The notes below the pieces were generated by a model. That model made no database searches and was not told where the DNA came from. It worked only from the letters and a program-made list of their open reading frames with translations. The position numbers and the translations under genes are program-made. DNA of 64,000 nt from Microbulbifer agarilyticus S89 (GTDB lineage Bacteria; Pseudomonadota; Gammaproteobacteria; Pseudomonadales; Cellvibrionaceae), in contig NZ_AFPJ01000032.1 in the NCBI RefSeq assembly GCF_000220505.1, positions 1 through 64,000 of the forward strand, given 5' to 3'. Shown here in pieces: positions 50,523 through 60,174 of the stretch. Position 1 is the stretch's first letter, and each line of letters starts with the position of its first letter.

Positions 50523-51323
50523 ATGAAGCCGATACTCCCGTTCACCTTCGCCGCCTTGGCCACCATGGCAACCGTCACTTTTGCGGCGGAAGACGTGTCC
50601 ATTTCCCATGACGGAAATAGCTGCAATGTCTCCATGCATCACCAGGTCACCGTCGGGCCGGACTTTCTGGAAGTGCGCGATGAAAACGATCTGGCCCCAC
50701 TGATTGCATTCAGCAACCCGGACCAGCTGGCTGTGGGTGACGACGGCCTGACGCTGTCGGCAGACCAGCAGAAGCTTATGAAGCAGTACCAGCAGCAACT
50801 GCACCAGACCGGCGAAGAGGTATCCCTGCTGGCCGTTGCTGCCGTCGACGTGGCTCTTGAGGGGCTGGGCATTGCTTTGACAGCCCTTGCCGGCCCAGAT
50901 GACCCGGACACCGAATACTTCCTGCACGAGTCCAGCCTGATCCGCAGCGAGGTAACCGAGAAGCTGCAGCACCCCGGCGATGTATATTCCTTTGGCACCC
51001 CGTGGGTGGAAGGGGTCCTAGAGAGCACCCTCGAGGAAGAGCTGGAACCGCGTATCGCGGCATTGGCGACCCGCTCTGCCGGCAAGATTGCCTGGCATGC
51101 GATGAAGGCGGTGTTTACTGGTGGCGGCAGTGTAGAAGCGCGTGCCGAAGCGGCAGCAGAGGAAGCGGAAGCTCTGGTGGAAGCGAAAGCGGAAGCTCTG
51201 GAAGCGCGTGCAGACGCCTTGTGTGCGCAAATGGAGTCTCTCGATACCCTGGAGACCGAGCTGCACCGTGCCATTCCAGAGCTGAATGGACTCGACCTGA
51301 TTAAATTCGATCGCCGAGGTTAA
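50523..51323 (+). CDS. YggN-family (DUF2884) periplasmic protein
   Basis: Sec signal peptide (MKPILPFTFAALATMATVTFA), then a DUF2884-like body including a cysteine in DGNSCNVSMHHQVTV and a long alanine/glutamate-rich helix (about 195-245, ARAEAAAEEAEALVEAKAEAL) that should form a coiled coil. I chose the second ATG (50523). Function of the family unknown. Followed by a terminator. Confidence 0.8.
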   Translation: MKPILPFTFAALATMATVTFAAEDVSISHDGNSCNVSMHHQVTVGPDFLEVRDENDLAPLIAFSNPDQLAVGDDGLTLSADQQKLMKQYQQQLHQTGEEVSLLAVAAVDVALEGLGIALTALAGPDDPDTEYFLHESSLIRSEVTEKLQHPGDVYSFGTPWVEGVLESTLEEELEPRIAALATRSAGKIAWHAMKAVFTGGGSVEARAEAAAEEAEALVEAKAEALEARADALCAQMESLDTLETELHRAIPELNGLDLIKFDRRG

Positions 51324-51369
51324 CCACATACGACCTCGAACGCGAGACTCCTAACACTCCCCAAGTGTT

Positions 51370-51403
51370 TGGCCGCATCCCCCAGAGGGTATGCGGCCTT
51401 TTT
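51370..51403. terminator. terminator between the DUF2884 and peroxiredoxin genes
   Basis: GGCCGCAT / ATGCGGCC around CCCCCAGAGGGT, followed by TTTTTTATT on the plus strand. It lies between converging genes. Confidence 0.88.
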
Positions 51404-51413
51404 TATTGGGCAA

Positions 51414-51932
51414 TCAGGACTTTTTATCGACGCCCAGTTCACCCAGAGTCTGCGCCATGTCCTGAGCACTGGTGGCTGGCTGAATATCGCGGTCGATCTT
51501 CAAAATATTACCGTCTTTGCCAATGTAAAAGGTCACGCGCTTGGCCATGTTCAGTACTGGCATTTTCACGTCGTAGGCCTCGGCGACCTCACCGGTGGGA
51601 TCGCTCAGCAGGGGAAAATCGGCCTTCATTTCCTCGGCGAACTTGGTGTTGTCGTCCAGGTCATCGGTACTGGCCATGAAATAGGTCACATCGTAGGCAC
51701 GAATCAGATCGCCATTTTCAGCCAGCGACTTGCACTCGATGGTGCAGCCTTTGGTAAAGGCTTTGGGATACCAGGCAATAACGACCGCCTGCTTGCCCTT
51801 GAAATCGGACAGTGTGTAGGTTTTACCATCGGAAGCTTGCAAAGAAAATTCCGGCGCCGGGCTTCCCACCTCAAGCGCCATTGCTGGAACGCTGACTACC
51901 AGCATCGCCATCCAAAGAAACAATTTTCTCAC
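51414..51932 (-). CDS. exported peroxiredoxin (PrxQ/Bcp-like)
   Basis: Thiol peroxidase fold with the peroxidatic cysteine in FTKGCTIECKSLAENG, where the second cysteine is three residues on (C-x3-C rather than the C-x4-C of E. coli Bcp). A signal peptide (MRKLFLWMAMLVVSVPAMA) indicates periplasmic location, unlike most Bcp proteins. The GTG start at 51932 is strongly supported by AGGAGAGG; the frame continues upstream without homology. Confidence 0.88.
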   Translation of the reverse strand: MRKLFLWMAMLVVSVPAMALEVGSPAPEFSLQASDGKTYTLSDFKGKQAVVIAWYPKAFTKGCTIECKSLAENGDLIRAYDVTYFMASTDDLDDNTKFAEEMKADFPLLSDPTGEVAEAYDVKMPVLNMAKRVTFYIGKDGNILKIDRDIQPATSAQDMAQTLGELGVDKKS

Positions 51933-52150
51933 TTTCCTCTCCTTTACCAGAGTTATGTTCAACAGGCAGAACGGCCTTAATTTTTGACCAAACATCCACC
52001 ACAAGTTTCCAGCTTTTTACCGCTGGCTTCAATGTATATAGGCCCATAGAATGCAGTCTTTTGCGCAATTCGGTCAGGAGTCATAACACCGGGCAGTCAC
52101 ATACTGCTGCGCAGGGAACAACAGAATAACGCGATAAATAGAGCGCCTTT

Positions 52151-53449
52151 ATGTTTTCCCCTGTTCAGAGCCTGCACCCCTGTCTACGGCTCCTAATAAT
52201 CGTAGCCCTACTCCAGCTCGTTACCGCTTGTGGCGGCGGCAGTAGCGAAGAGGACGGCAGCGACCGCGAACTGACCCAGACGCCGCCACCTTCTTACGCC
52301 CCGGGGAACGGTTCGGATTCCTCCGGTTCGCCTCCCACTCCCGGCAGTAGTGGCGGCACCCAGGCGGTACCCCCCGGTGAATACGCCACGCTCGAACGTT
52401 GCACGCCGTTTTCCGGCAGTGCCGAAGCGCCGCTCAAAGTGATTTTTGCCAATCTGGATGCAGCACCATATTTTGACGAGATTGTGCAGGATTCACTGGA
52501 AAATCAATTTCGCTCACTTGCACCTTTTGCGGAATATCAGCACCAGTTCGGTTTTTACCGGGTGAACCTTGATGGTTTCTCTGCACAGGGGTGTAGCCGT
52601 ATTGATAGCGGTGGCTTCACCTGTGATGAGGACAAGATTCATCAGTCGATTTATCAGCAATGTGGCGGCGACGATTTACACGGCGTGATCAAGATCGTCA
52701 TCGCCGAGGCAGACTTTGGTGCGTCTGGGGGCGAAGTGATCTATGTCGCCAGCGACCGCGATTGGCAAGACAGCGCAACGGCACTGTACTACCTGCGCAA
52801 CATTGTGATTCACGAAGTGGGGCACAATTTTGGACTCGCCGACCTGTATGACGGCGGCGTGAATCGCGATGGCTCTGCGGTCGAAGGCTGGCCCAGTGAG
52901 CTGTCCCGCGAGTGGGCCAACCTGGACGCCCCTGGCTGCAGCAAGTGGTGTAACAACTTCAAACCGGCGAGCGAGTACACTCAATCGGAAAGTGCGGTAT
53001 GCCCCTCATTCACCGATCGGAGTAGCTGTGTCGCATACAACCGGTCGGAGGCGGGCGAGTGTGCGACCGATGAAGATGGCAACCCCACCTGCTGCGCCTG
53101 GTCGAGCAACAACGAGGACGACTATTTTGCCTCACAATGCACTCCTGCCTGGGGCACGGAAAATATCGGGCAGGATTGCCTGCAAGGTACCGGTTGCTTT
53201 TATGGCGGCGCCTACGGCAACAATTCCTGGCGCCCGGCCAAGACATGGGAAGACAGTATTATGTACGGTGCCGGGCAATCCACCGCGTTTGACGCGGCAT
53301 CGGAGCGGGCGCTGGGCGAAGCCATGCGCTGTTGTGGCACCTCGGATGACAGTACCAAGTCCTGTGCGCTGTTTCGCGCGAACTTCACTACGTTTATGCA
53401 GGATTTCCAGCCGTATAAAACTCGACTCGGTTCCTGCGGCACACGGTAA
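52151..53449 (+). CDS. cysteine-rich metzincin-like lipoprotein protease
   Basis: Lipoprotein (lipobox LVTAC, C27) with a Ser/Gly/Pro-rich linker (28-77) and a zinc site HEVGHNFGLAD at 221-231: HExxHxxGxxD, with aspartate as the possible third ligand. SIMYG further on could be the Met-turn. The rest is unusually rich in cysteine, about 18 after the lipidated one, including two CC pairs, so several disulfides are expected. No known family matched exactly; M64-like or M6/M43-like membership is possible. It ends 2 bp before the stop of the convergent tapT gene. Confidence 0.75.
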   Translation: MFSPVQSLHPCLRLLIIVALLQLVTACGGGSSEEDGSDRELTQTPPPSYAPGNGSDSSGSPPTPGSSGGTQAVPPGEYATLERCTPFSGSAEAPLKVIFANLDAAPYFDEIVQDSLENQFRSLAPFAEYQHQFGFYRVNLDGFSAQGCSRIDSGGFTCDEDKIHQSIYQQCGGDDLHGVIKIVIAEADFGASGGEVIYVASDRDWQDSATALYYLRNIVIHEVGHNFGLADLYDGGVNRDGSAVEGWPSELSREWANLDAPGCSKWCNNFKPASEYTQSESAVCPSFTDRSSCVAYNRSEAGECATDEDGNPTCCAWSSNNEDDYFASQCTPAWGTENIGQDCLQGTGCFYGGAYGNNSWRPAKTWEDSIMYGAGQSTAFDAASERALGEAMRCCGTSDDSTKSCALFRANFTTFMQDFQPYKTRLGSCGTR

Positions 53450-53451
53450 GC

Positions 53452-53940
53452 CTAATTACTTGCCTGCAGAAATTCAGTGAAGCGCGTGTCCAGCTCTGCC
53501 GCTGCAGCGGTTCTGCCTTTTGCGCGTAAAATCTCAATCATACACTCGGCGGTACACAGGCCGCCGTCGCGCTGGTTGCGGCGTAAATTGAAACGTGAAG
53601 GGTGGTTGGGAAGCAATTCTACGCGTGGGACGGACTTCAGGTAGGCGCTGCGGTTAAACATTTTGCGCGCTTCCTGCCAGGTGGCATCCAGAAGAACAAA
53701 TGTTTGGCACTCCTCCACGGAAAGAGATTCCGCGAAGGTATTCTCTTCGTGTACTTCGCTATTCGGATATACCAACCCGGTATCAGCCCGCTGTAAAAGC
53801 TGGAGTAATTGCACATCCGGTTCGGTGCGTTTCCAAATCACTCGACGCACTACTGCAGCCGCCTCACCCACTAGTGCCAACTTGCCGGTGTTTGTGGGCT
53901 TATCAAGCTCCCGCTGATGGGTTAGTAAAATAATCTCCAT
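53452..53940 (-). CDS. tapT: tRNA-uridine aminocarboxypropyltransferase (DTW domain)
   Basis: SPOUT-related enzyme that puts the 3-amino-3-carboxypropyl group of SAM on uridine of tRNA. The DTW-domain motif appears as FVLLDATWQEARKMFNRS, together with HQRELDKPTNTGKLA at the N-terminus and the RRNQRDGGLCTAE segment. 162 residues fits the short form of the family. The assignment rests on these motifs; the exact tRNA position is not visible. Confidence 0.82.
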   Translation of the reverse strand: MEIILLTHQRELDKPTNTGKLALVGEAAAVVRRVIWKRTEPDVQLLQLLQRADTGLVYPNSEVHEENTFAESLSVEECQTFVLLDATWQEARKMFNRSAYLKSVPRVELLPNHPSRFNLRRNQRDGGLCTAECMIEILRAKGRTAAAAELDTRFTEFLQASN

Positions 53941-54003
53941 TGAGGAGCACCACCTCCCTCTTTGTAAACCCGTATTTCACTCCTAAAGAAAATGCACTAA
54001 CAA

Positions 54004-54032
54004 AAAAGCACGGCATTACCGTGCTTTTTTAA
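54004..54032. terminator. terminator of the beta-propeller lipoprotein gene
   Basis: AAAAAAGCACGG / CCGTGCTTTTTT around a 5-nt loop, between two minus-strand genes; strong in both directions. Confidence 0.92.
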
Positions 54033-54049
54033 CATCAGTGCATCGAAGA

Positions 54050-56500
54050 TCACTGGGAAAGGCGCAAGGCCTGGCGACTGTCAAAGTCAAAAATCAATAC
54101 TTCCCCATCGTAGCCATTGAGATAGGTCCATCCAGTTGCCGCATCGACTGCGCCGCGAAATCCAGTATTCGCATTTCTGGCGTCGAAAAATTCACGATCC
54201 CCCGTTTCAAGATCAACGTAAATCATCGGCTGTACTCCAGTAACACTAAGGCTCTCCACCAAAAGCTTGTTCCTGTAGGCGTCTAGTCGGATCTGGGTTA
54301 CCTCCCCTAAACCGGGACCTTCACCCACATCGTCACTGGAGAAAACTTCGCGCTGACCGGTGGCCAAGTCCACTTGGTAAATTGTTCCCGTGGATTGTTC
54401 GGAAACATATAGCAAGGTTTGTTCCGGGTTCAATGCCGTATAGGTAGGGAGCTGCCAATCTACGCCACCGCCGGCGCCGCCAGGCTGGCTAACGATTTGA
54501 CGATTACCCGTCGATAGTTCGACCTGGAAAATAGCATCGACATCTCGATCCAGCACGTATGCAATACCAGTCTCTTCGACGATCTCAATAGCGGTAATTT
54601 GAGTAAATACCGGACCTAGGCCTCTGCCAGTGCCTGACACCAGCTTTCGATCACCAGTTTCAGCATCAACTTCTACCACCGTGTTTTTCTCGGAATAAGA
54701 AGCACTATCCCACCACGACTGCGCTAGGTAGATATCCCCATCGAGTGCGCTTACCGCAAAATCACGGAAACGTCCGATGTCGGCGCCAGAACCAATGACT
54801 TCACTGGTCACGATTTTCCGATCGCCTGAAATCGGGTCAACTGCCATGATTTCATAGGCATAACTTTGCGTAAGTTCATTAATCAGCAAAACCCGGTCAT
54901 TGACAGAATCGTAGCGAGCAGACTGCCCTCTATTGATCGGAGCCCCCTGACCGCGCGCTCCTTGGGTGATCTGCCTGCGCTCTCCAGTATCAATATCTAT
55001 TGCTATCAAATGGTTGGCTACGCAGCCGAGGTATATATCACCATTTACATCATCGACAGCCATATCGAAGTTTTGCTCGAAAACAAGATTGGTCGCAAGA
55101 TAGTCGTATTTGCCGGAAATCAGGCGACGCTCTCCAGTATCCAAATTAACTTCCAGCAGCTCGTCGTAAAAGTCACCAACGTAGGCCTTGTCGCCACTAG
55201 AATTTACCGTGAAATTCATAGCCCACTGGAAATCGTAGCCGGTGCCAACTGAATTGCTACTTGCAACAACTCGATTACCCGTAGCCAGATCAATCTCGAT
55301 TATTTGATCTTGATCACCCTGTCTTGCATGTGCGAACAATCTGCCATTGGCTGCGGCGATAGCACGAGAATTACCTATTGCTGCACCACTTCCGTAGCTT
55401 TCACTGGACACAAGGGCTCTTGCTCCAGATGCAAGATCAACGCTGTACAAAGCCCACTCCAGGCCATTGGAAGCGCTGTTAAACATATAGAGGATGTTGG
55501 CCGAACTATCGATCGTAGCGTTTTCAGGGCGGAAGCTCACTCCATCCGTGCCATCCCACGAAATCACACTGTCCGGTGTTGACGATAGACTCAGCTCAAA
55601 CACACTTCCGTCTACATCGAATGCATACATCTTTCCAGTCGTAGTATTCAATGCAGAACCATAGTAATTCCCTGACACAGGGAAGTGTGTCATTTCACCA
55701 CTGATAACATCAGTGGTCGTTACTACAGATGACAAGCTCACGATGTGATTACTCGTTGCATCAAAGTCTACTGAACGGCAAGCGGCAAAGCCCTCATCCC
55801 TTCGTAAAGCCACGGTTCTTGTCGCTGCCGCGTCATTAATATTGCCGTTGACGTCTTCAACTTCAATCACAATCGAATTTTCACCTGGTTCGGTGAGATA
55901 AATGTCCGCACTCCAGGTTTCGAAGACACCATCCTCGCCAGAGATCGCATCAACTCCGTTTACTGTAACTCGCTGTACTTCAACGTTATCTGCGGCGGTA
56001 CCACGCACAGTGACCAATGCGGAACCTTCTTGAATCCGTGCGCCGACAACCAGCCCATCGATATGCGGGAATAGTATCGCTGCAGTTGGCTTTTCCCTCT
56101 CGGCACTAGTGGTCACTGAAAAGGTGGCGCTAACATTACTGATTGAAAGCGTCACGGCAGTTTCTGTTGCGAACTCTGGTGAGGTCATAACCCGGACAAC
56201 AACCGAGTCCCCCACGTTCACGCTACCAGACTCTGAAGTAAACTCCCCTCCATTGACCGAGTATTCACCACCTTCTATTGAGATATCTACGGCTTCATTT
56301 ATTCCTTGAACGGAAACAGCTTCGGACTCTACCCATACTTCCCAGTCCGCATTAACGATACTGGAAAACGTGAATTGATTTGGTGTCACATCCTGAATAG
56401 GAGCGTCTGAACCACCAGAAGATCCCCCACCCCCACAGGCAGACAAAACGAAGATTGATGCGAGCAGCACCAGACGAACCAGCGCAGTTACACCTGGCAT
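54050..56500 (-). CDS. large lipoprotein with beta-propeller repeats
   Basis: 816 residues. Lipobox VLSACGGGG, two Ig-like/cadherin-like segments (about 40-230), then at least six propeller blades with a recurring ending of the type V/I-DLATGxR (DLASGARALVSS, DLATGNRVVAS, NLDTGERRLIS, DIDTGERRQIT, DAETGDRKLVS, ELSTGNRQIVS, DLATGQREVFS, DLETGDREFFD). No catalytic motif. Surface or outer-membrane location is likely; function unknown. Its base composition looks more A/T-rich than the flanking epd and tkt genes. Confidence 0.85.
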   Translation of the reverse strand: MPGVTALVRLVLLASIFVLSACGGGGSSGGSDAPIQDVTPNQFTFSSIVNADWEVWVESEAVSVQGINEAVDISIEGGEYSVNGGEFTSESGSVNVGDSVVVRVMTSPEFATETAVTLSISNVSATFSVTTSAEREKPTAAILFPHIDGLVVGARIQEGSALVTVRGTAADNVEVQRVTVNGVDAISGEDGVFETWSADIYLTEPGENSIVIEVEDVNGNINDAAATRTVALRRDEGFAACRSVDFDATSNHIVSLSSVVTTTDVISGEMTHFPVSGNYYGSALNTTTGKMYAFDVDGSVFELSLSSTPDSVISWDGTDGVSFRPENATIDSSANILYMFNSASNGLEWALYSVDLASGARALVSSESYGSGAAIGNSRAIAAANGRLFAHARQGDQDQIIEIDLATGNRVVASSNSVGTGYDFQWAMNFTVNSSGDKAYVGDFYDELLEVNLDTGERRLISGKYDYLATNLVFEQNFDMAVDDVNGDIYLGCVANHLIAIDIDTGERRQITQGARGQGAPINRGQSARYDSVNDRVLLINELTQSYAYEIMAVDPISGDRKIVTSEVIGSGADIGRFRDFAVSALDGDIYLAQSWWDSASYSEKNTVVEVDAETGDRKLVSGTGRGLGPVFTQITAIEIVEETGIAYVLDRDVDAIFQVELSTGNRQIVSQPGGAGGGVDWQLPTYTALNPEQTLLYVSEQSTGTIYQVDLATGQREVFSSDDVGEGPGLGEVTQIRLDAYRNKLLVESLSVTGVQPMIYVDLETGDREFFDARNANTGFRGAVDAATGWTYLNGYDGEVLIFDFDSRQALRLSQ

Positions 56501-56622
56501 GTTTCCCCCTAATTGTTATTAGATAATTAAAATTTGGGGGCAAATATACAGCCACCTAAGGTTGACCTAAAGCGAGTTTGGTCTGAACCTTTCGTTTTGA
56601 GCAAATATTCAACACCAATGGC

Positions 56623-57642
56623 CTAATGCTGAAAAAATAGGCGAGAAAGGTCCAGCATTCGATTGGCAAAACCCCACTCGTTGTCGAACCAGATCAACAC
56701 CTTGACCAGCTTGCCGCCGGCGACACGGGTCTGGCTGGCATCGACGATCCCGGAGCGCGGATCGTGGTTGTAGTCGCTAGAAGTAAGTGGCTCTTCGCTA
56801 TAACCCAGCACACCACAATACTCAGATTGCGCTGCGGCCTTGAGCACGGCATTGACTTCCGCCTGGGTAACCGACCGATGCAGCTGCACCGAGAGATCAA
56901 TGGCGGAAACGTTGATCGTGGGTACGCGCATGGCCTGGGCTTCAAACTTGCCGGCCATGTCCGGGAGTATGCGTTCGATGCCGCGGGCGAGCCCGGTATC
57001 CACGGGAATAATGGAGCCGATGGCTGAGCGTGTTTTACGTAAATCGGTGTGGTGATAGGCGTCGTTCACTGGCTGGTCATTCATCGCGGAATGAATGGTG
57101 GTGATCACGCCGGCATCAATACCAAAGGCACTGTCGAGCGCGGCGATTGCGGGAATGCTGCAGTTGGTGGTGCAGGAGGCAGCGGAGATGATGGTTTCCT
57201 CTCCACTCAGCGAACCGTGATTAACGCCGTAGACGATGGTGGCATCGACATCGCTTTTCGCGGGCTGCGAGAAAATAACCTTTTTCGCTCCGGCCTTGAG
57301 GTGCAGCTCGGCGCGTTCGCGTTCGGTAAAACTGCCGGTACACTCGAGGACGATGTCGACCTGCGGCGTGCGCCAGTCGAGGTCTTCGAGTTCGCTGTGA
57401 TGGGTTACGGAAATCTTGTCGCCGTTCACCAGCAGGGTGTCGTCCTGCACGGCGACATCGCCGATAAAGCGGCCGTGCACGGTATCGTATTTGGTGAGGT
57501 GGGCAATGGTGGCGCAGTCGGCCAGCTCATTGATGGCGACGATCTGCAGCTGGGCGCGCAGGTTGGATTCATACAGGGCTCGCAGAACGCTGCGTCCTAT
57601 GCGGCCGTAGCCGTTGATCGCGAGTCTTATCGGTTTGGGCAT
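56623..57642 (-). CDS. epd: erythrose-4-phosphate dehydrogenase (GAPDH-like)
   Basis: NAD-dependent dehydrogenase of the GAPDH family. [15 protein letters not shown], the catalytic [14 protein letters not shown], and [23 protein letters not shown] are present. The residues [22 protein letters not shown] and the sequence after the active site are closer to Epd of E. coli than to glycolytic GapA. Epd makes 4-phosphoerythronate for pyridoxal phosphate. It lies downstream of tkt, the usual tkt-epd order, but pgk is not adjacent. SD GAGG. Confidence 0.9.
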   Translation of the reverse strand: MPKPIRLAINGYGRIGRSVLRALYESNLRAQLQIVAINELADCATIAHLTKYDTVHGRFIGDVAVQDDTLLVNGDKISVTHHSELEDLDWRTPQVDIVLECTGSFTERERAELHLKAGAKKVIFSQPAKSDVDATIVYGVNHGSLSGEETIISAASCTTNCSIPAIAALDSAFGIDAGVITTIHSAMNDQPVNDAYHHTDLRKTRSAIGSIIPVDTGLARGIERILPDMAGKFEAQAMRVPTINVSAIDLSVQLHRSVTQAEVNAVLKAAAQSEYCGVLGYSEEPLTSSDYNHDPRSGIVDASQTRVAGGKLVKVLIWFDNEWGFANRMLDLSRLFFQH

Positions 57643-57709
57643 GTATACCTCGGGCTATGTCCACCGCCCTTGGTCAATGCTCGGTTGTCGTGCGGTGGCG
57701 GCTGGCTAC

Positions 57710-57800
57710 CGGATGCGGATTTTCAGGACCACTGTAAACCCATCCCTGGGCGTTGCGGCGCAAACTTCCTGTTTGCGACGCTCCTGAAAATCCGCATCCG
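57710..57800 (+). repeat. intergenic long palindrome, copy D
   Basis: Left arm CGGATGCGGATTTTCAGGA (57710-57728) pairs perfectly over 19 bp with 57782-57800, and pairing continues outward by about ten positions with two mismatches. The 53-nt core starts CCACTGTAAACCCATCCCTG and contains the inner hairpin GCGCAAAC / GTTTGCG around TTCCT. It lies between tkt and epd, both on the minus strand; the core is in plus orientation. Confidence 0.9.
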
Positions 57801-57851
57801 ATACCCAGCCTGCGATTCAGACCCCGCTAATTTGCAGCGGAGTCGAACGTT

Positions 57852-59852
57852 TTACTTCAGCAGGCCTTCTACAGCCTCAACCACTTTATCGGTGGTGATA
57901 CCGAAGTGCTTCATCAAGTCACCAGCCGGTGCGGATTCACCGAAGGTTTCCATACCGATGATTGCGCCGTCGAAGCCGACAAACTTGTACCAGTAGTCCT
58001 TGTGAGCAGCTTCCACGGCAACGCGGGCGCGCACGGAAGACGGCAGTACGGATTCGCGGTATTCAGCGCTCTGTGCAGAGAAGGCTTCGGCACACGGCAT
58101 GGAGACAACGCGCACCTTGCGACCGGGCAGCTGTTCGGCGGCGGCGGTGGCGAGCTCAACTTCGGAGCCGGTGGCGATGATGATTGCTTCCGGTTCGCCG
58201 TCGCAATCGCGCAGGATGTAACCACCTTTCTCGATATCCGCGAGTTGCGCATCGGTGCGTGCCTGCGGGGCCAGGCCCTGGCGGCTGAAGATCAGCGCGC
58301 TGGGGCCTTCGCTGCGGGCGATGGCCATTTTCCAGCTTACCGCGGACTCGGTGGCGTCACAGGGGCGCCAGGTCTGCAGGTTCGGGGTGGCGCGCAGTGC
58401 GGTCAGCTGTTCTACCGGTTGGTGGGTTGGGCCGTCTTCACCGAGACCGATGGAGTCGTGGGTGTAAACGAAGATGACCTTCTGCTTCATCAGCGCGGCC
58501 ATACGCACGGCGTTGCGGGCGTATTCCATAAACATGAGGAAGGTCGCACCGTAAGGTACGAAGCCGCCGTGCAGGGCGATGCCGTTCATGATGGCGCTCA
58601 TGCCGAATTCACGCACACCATAGTACACGTAGTTACCGGAGGCATCGTCTGCCGTGACACCTTTGGTACCGGACCAGATGGTGAGGTTGGAGCCGGCGAG
58701 GTCAGCAGAGCCGCCGAGGAATTCCGGCAGCAGCGGACCGTAAGCATTGAGGCTGTTCTGGCTGGCCTTACGGGAAGCGATTTTCTCGGCATCCGCCTGG
58801 CACTGCTTGATGTACTCGTCGGCCTTGGCCATGAAGTCCGCCGGCAGTTCGCCGCTCATGCGGCGTTCAAATTCGGCAGCCAGATCCGGGTGGGCTTCTT
58901 TGTAGTCTGCGAAAATGTCTTTCCACTCGTCTTCCTGCGCTTCGCCTTTGGCGCGCGCGTCCCACGCGTGGTACAGGTCTTCTGGCACATGGAATGGCTC
59001 GTGCTTCCAACCCAGGGTTTCGCGTACCAGGGCGATTTCGTCGTGGCCCAGCGGTGCGCCGTGACACTCTTCGCGGCCCTGCTTGTTCGGGGAGCCAAAG
59101 CCAATCACGGTTTTGCAGCAGATGATGGTGGGCTTGTCGGTTACCGCGCGTGCCTCTTCAATCGCCGCTTTGATCGCCGCTGGATCGTGACCGTCCACGT
59201 TCGGGATCACGTGCCAGCCGTAGGATTCAAAACGCATGGGCGTGTCGTCGGTGAACCAGCCTTCTACTTCACCGTCGATGGAAATACCGTTGTCGTCGTA
59301 GAAGCCAATCAGCTTGCCGAGGCCCAGGGTGCCGGCCAGGGAGCAGGCTTCGTGGGAGATACCTTCCATCAGGCAGCCGTCGCCGAAGAAGCAGTAGGTG
59401 AAGTGGTCCACCAGCTCGTAGCCATCGCGGTTGAACTGGGCTGCCATCACTTTTTCTGCCAGTGCCATACCCACCGCATTGGTGATGCCCTGGCCCAGCG
59501 GGCCGGTGGTGGTTTCTACACCTGGGGCGTAGCCGTACTCGGGGTGGCCCGGAGTCTTGGCGTGCAGCTGGCGGAAGTTCTGCAGCTCGTGGATGGACAG
59601 GTCATAACCTGCCAGGTGCAGCAGGGAATACAGCAGCATAGAACCGTGGCCATTGGACAGCACGAAGCGGTCGCGGTCCGCCCACTCGGGGTTGGCCGGA
59701 TTGTGTTTCAGATAGTCGTTCCACAGCACTTCAGCGATATCTGCCATTCCCATGGGGGCGCCAGGGTGACCACTGTTGGCTTTTTGGACCGCGTCCATAG
59801 ACAGGGCGCGGATGGCGTTAGCCTTTTCTGTGCGAGACGGAGTAGAAGACAT
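57852..59852 (-). CDS. tkt: transketolase
   Basis: Thiamine-diphosphate enzyme of the pentose phosphate pathway. [20 protein letters not shown] at the start, the ThDP motif [35 protein letters not shown], and [18 protein letters not shown] in the pyrimidine domain. 666 aa is normal. The ATG has GAGAGAT upstream. It is followed by epd with palindrome copy D between. Confidence 0.98.
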   Translation of the reverse strand: MSSTPSRTEKANAIRALSMDAVQKANSGHPGAPMGMADIAEVLWNDYLKHNPANPEWADRDRFVLSNGHGSMLLYSLLHLAGYDLSIHELQNFRQLHAKTPGHPEYGYAPGVETTTGPLGQGITNAVGMALAEKVMAAQFNRDGYELVDHFTYCFFGDGCLMEGISHEACSLAGTLGLGKLIGFYDDNGISIDGEVEGWFTDDTPMRFESYGWHVIPNVDGHDPAAIKAAIEEARAVTDKPTIICCKTVIGFGSPNKQGREECHGAPLGHDEIALVRETLGWKHEPFHVPEDLYHAWDARAKGEAQEDEWKDIFADYKEAHPDLAAEFERRMSGELPADFMAKADEYIKQCQADAEKIASRKASQNSLNAYGPLLPEFLGGSADLAGSNLTIWSGTKGVTADDASGNYVYYGVREFGMSAIMNGIALHGGFVPYGATFLMFMEYARNAVRMAALMKQKVIFVYTHDSIGLGEDGPTHQPVEQLTALRATPNLQTWRPCDATESAVSWKMAIARSEGPSALIFSRQGLAPQARTDAQLADIEKGGYILRDCDGEPEAIIIATGSEVELATAAAEQLPGRKVRVVSMPCAEAFSAQSAEYRESVLPSSVRARVAVEAAHKDYWYKFVGFDGAIIGMETFGESAPAGDLMKHFGITTDKVVEAVEGLLK

Positions 59853-60127
59853 AGGGATCTCTCGGTTTGGGATCTTCGGTTCATCAGATGCGCTGCGGTC
59901 CCGGCTCTGACGGCCAGTATGCCGCGGTCCCTCCCTACCGGCGCTTATCGCTGTCCGGCAAAACGGGGGGCGTATTTTCCCGTACTACCCGGTGGGGCGT
60001 AAAGTCTAAGGATTCGTTTCTTCCTTCAGCACAGCAACATTTTCCTAACAAATAGCAATCCTGCTGTACCCGCGGGATTGTCCATGGAATTCACCCCACC
60101 TGCATCAACTTTTTTAAATACAGCTAA
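59853..60127. other. divergent intergenic region between tkt and the ArsR-type regulator
   Basis: About 275 bp that should hold the tkt promoter; I could not fix it. The last part is A/T-rich and has a half-site-like ATCAACTTTTTTAAAT (about 60104-60119) next to the operator described below. No gene recognised. Confidence 0.35.
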
Positions 60128-60167
60128 ATCAAAAGTTTTTGATATAGGCCAAAAGCACTGCTAGACT
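60128..60167 (+). promoter_or_regulatory. promoter and palindromic operator of the ArsR-methyltransferase gene
   Basis: TTGATA (60139-60144) and TAGACT (60162-60167) are 17 bp apart. A 7-2-7 inverted repeat ATCAAAA-GT-TTTTGAT (60128-60143) overlaps the -35 box, so a bound dimer would block RNA polymerase. The transcription start should fall at about 60174-60175, the start codon itself, giving a leaderless message. Autoregulation by the downstream ArsR protein is inference. Confidence 0.65.
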
Positions 60168-60174
60168 CCCGGCC

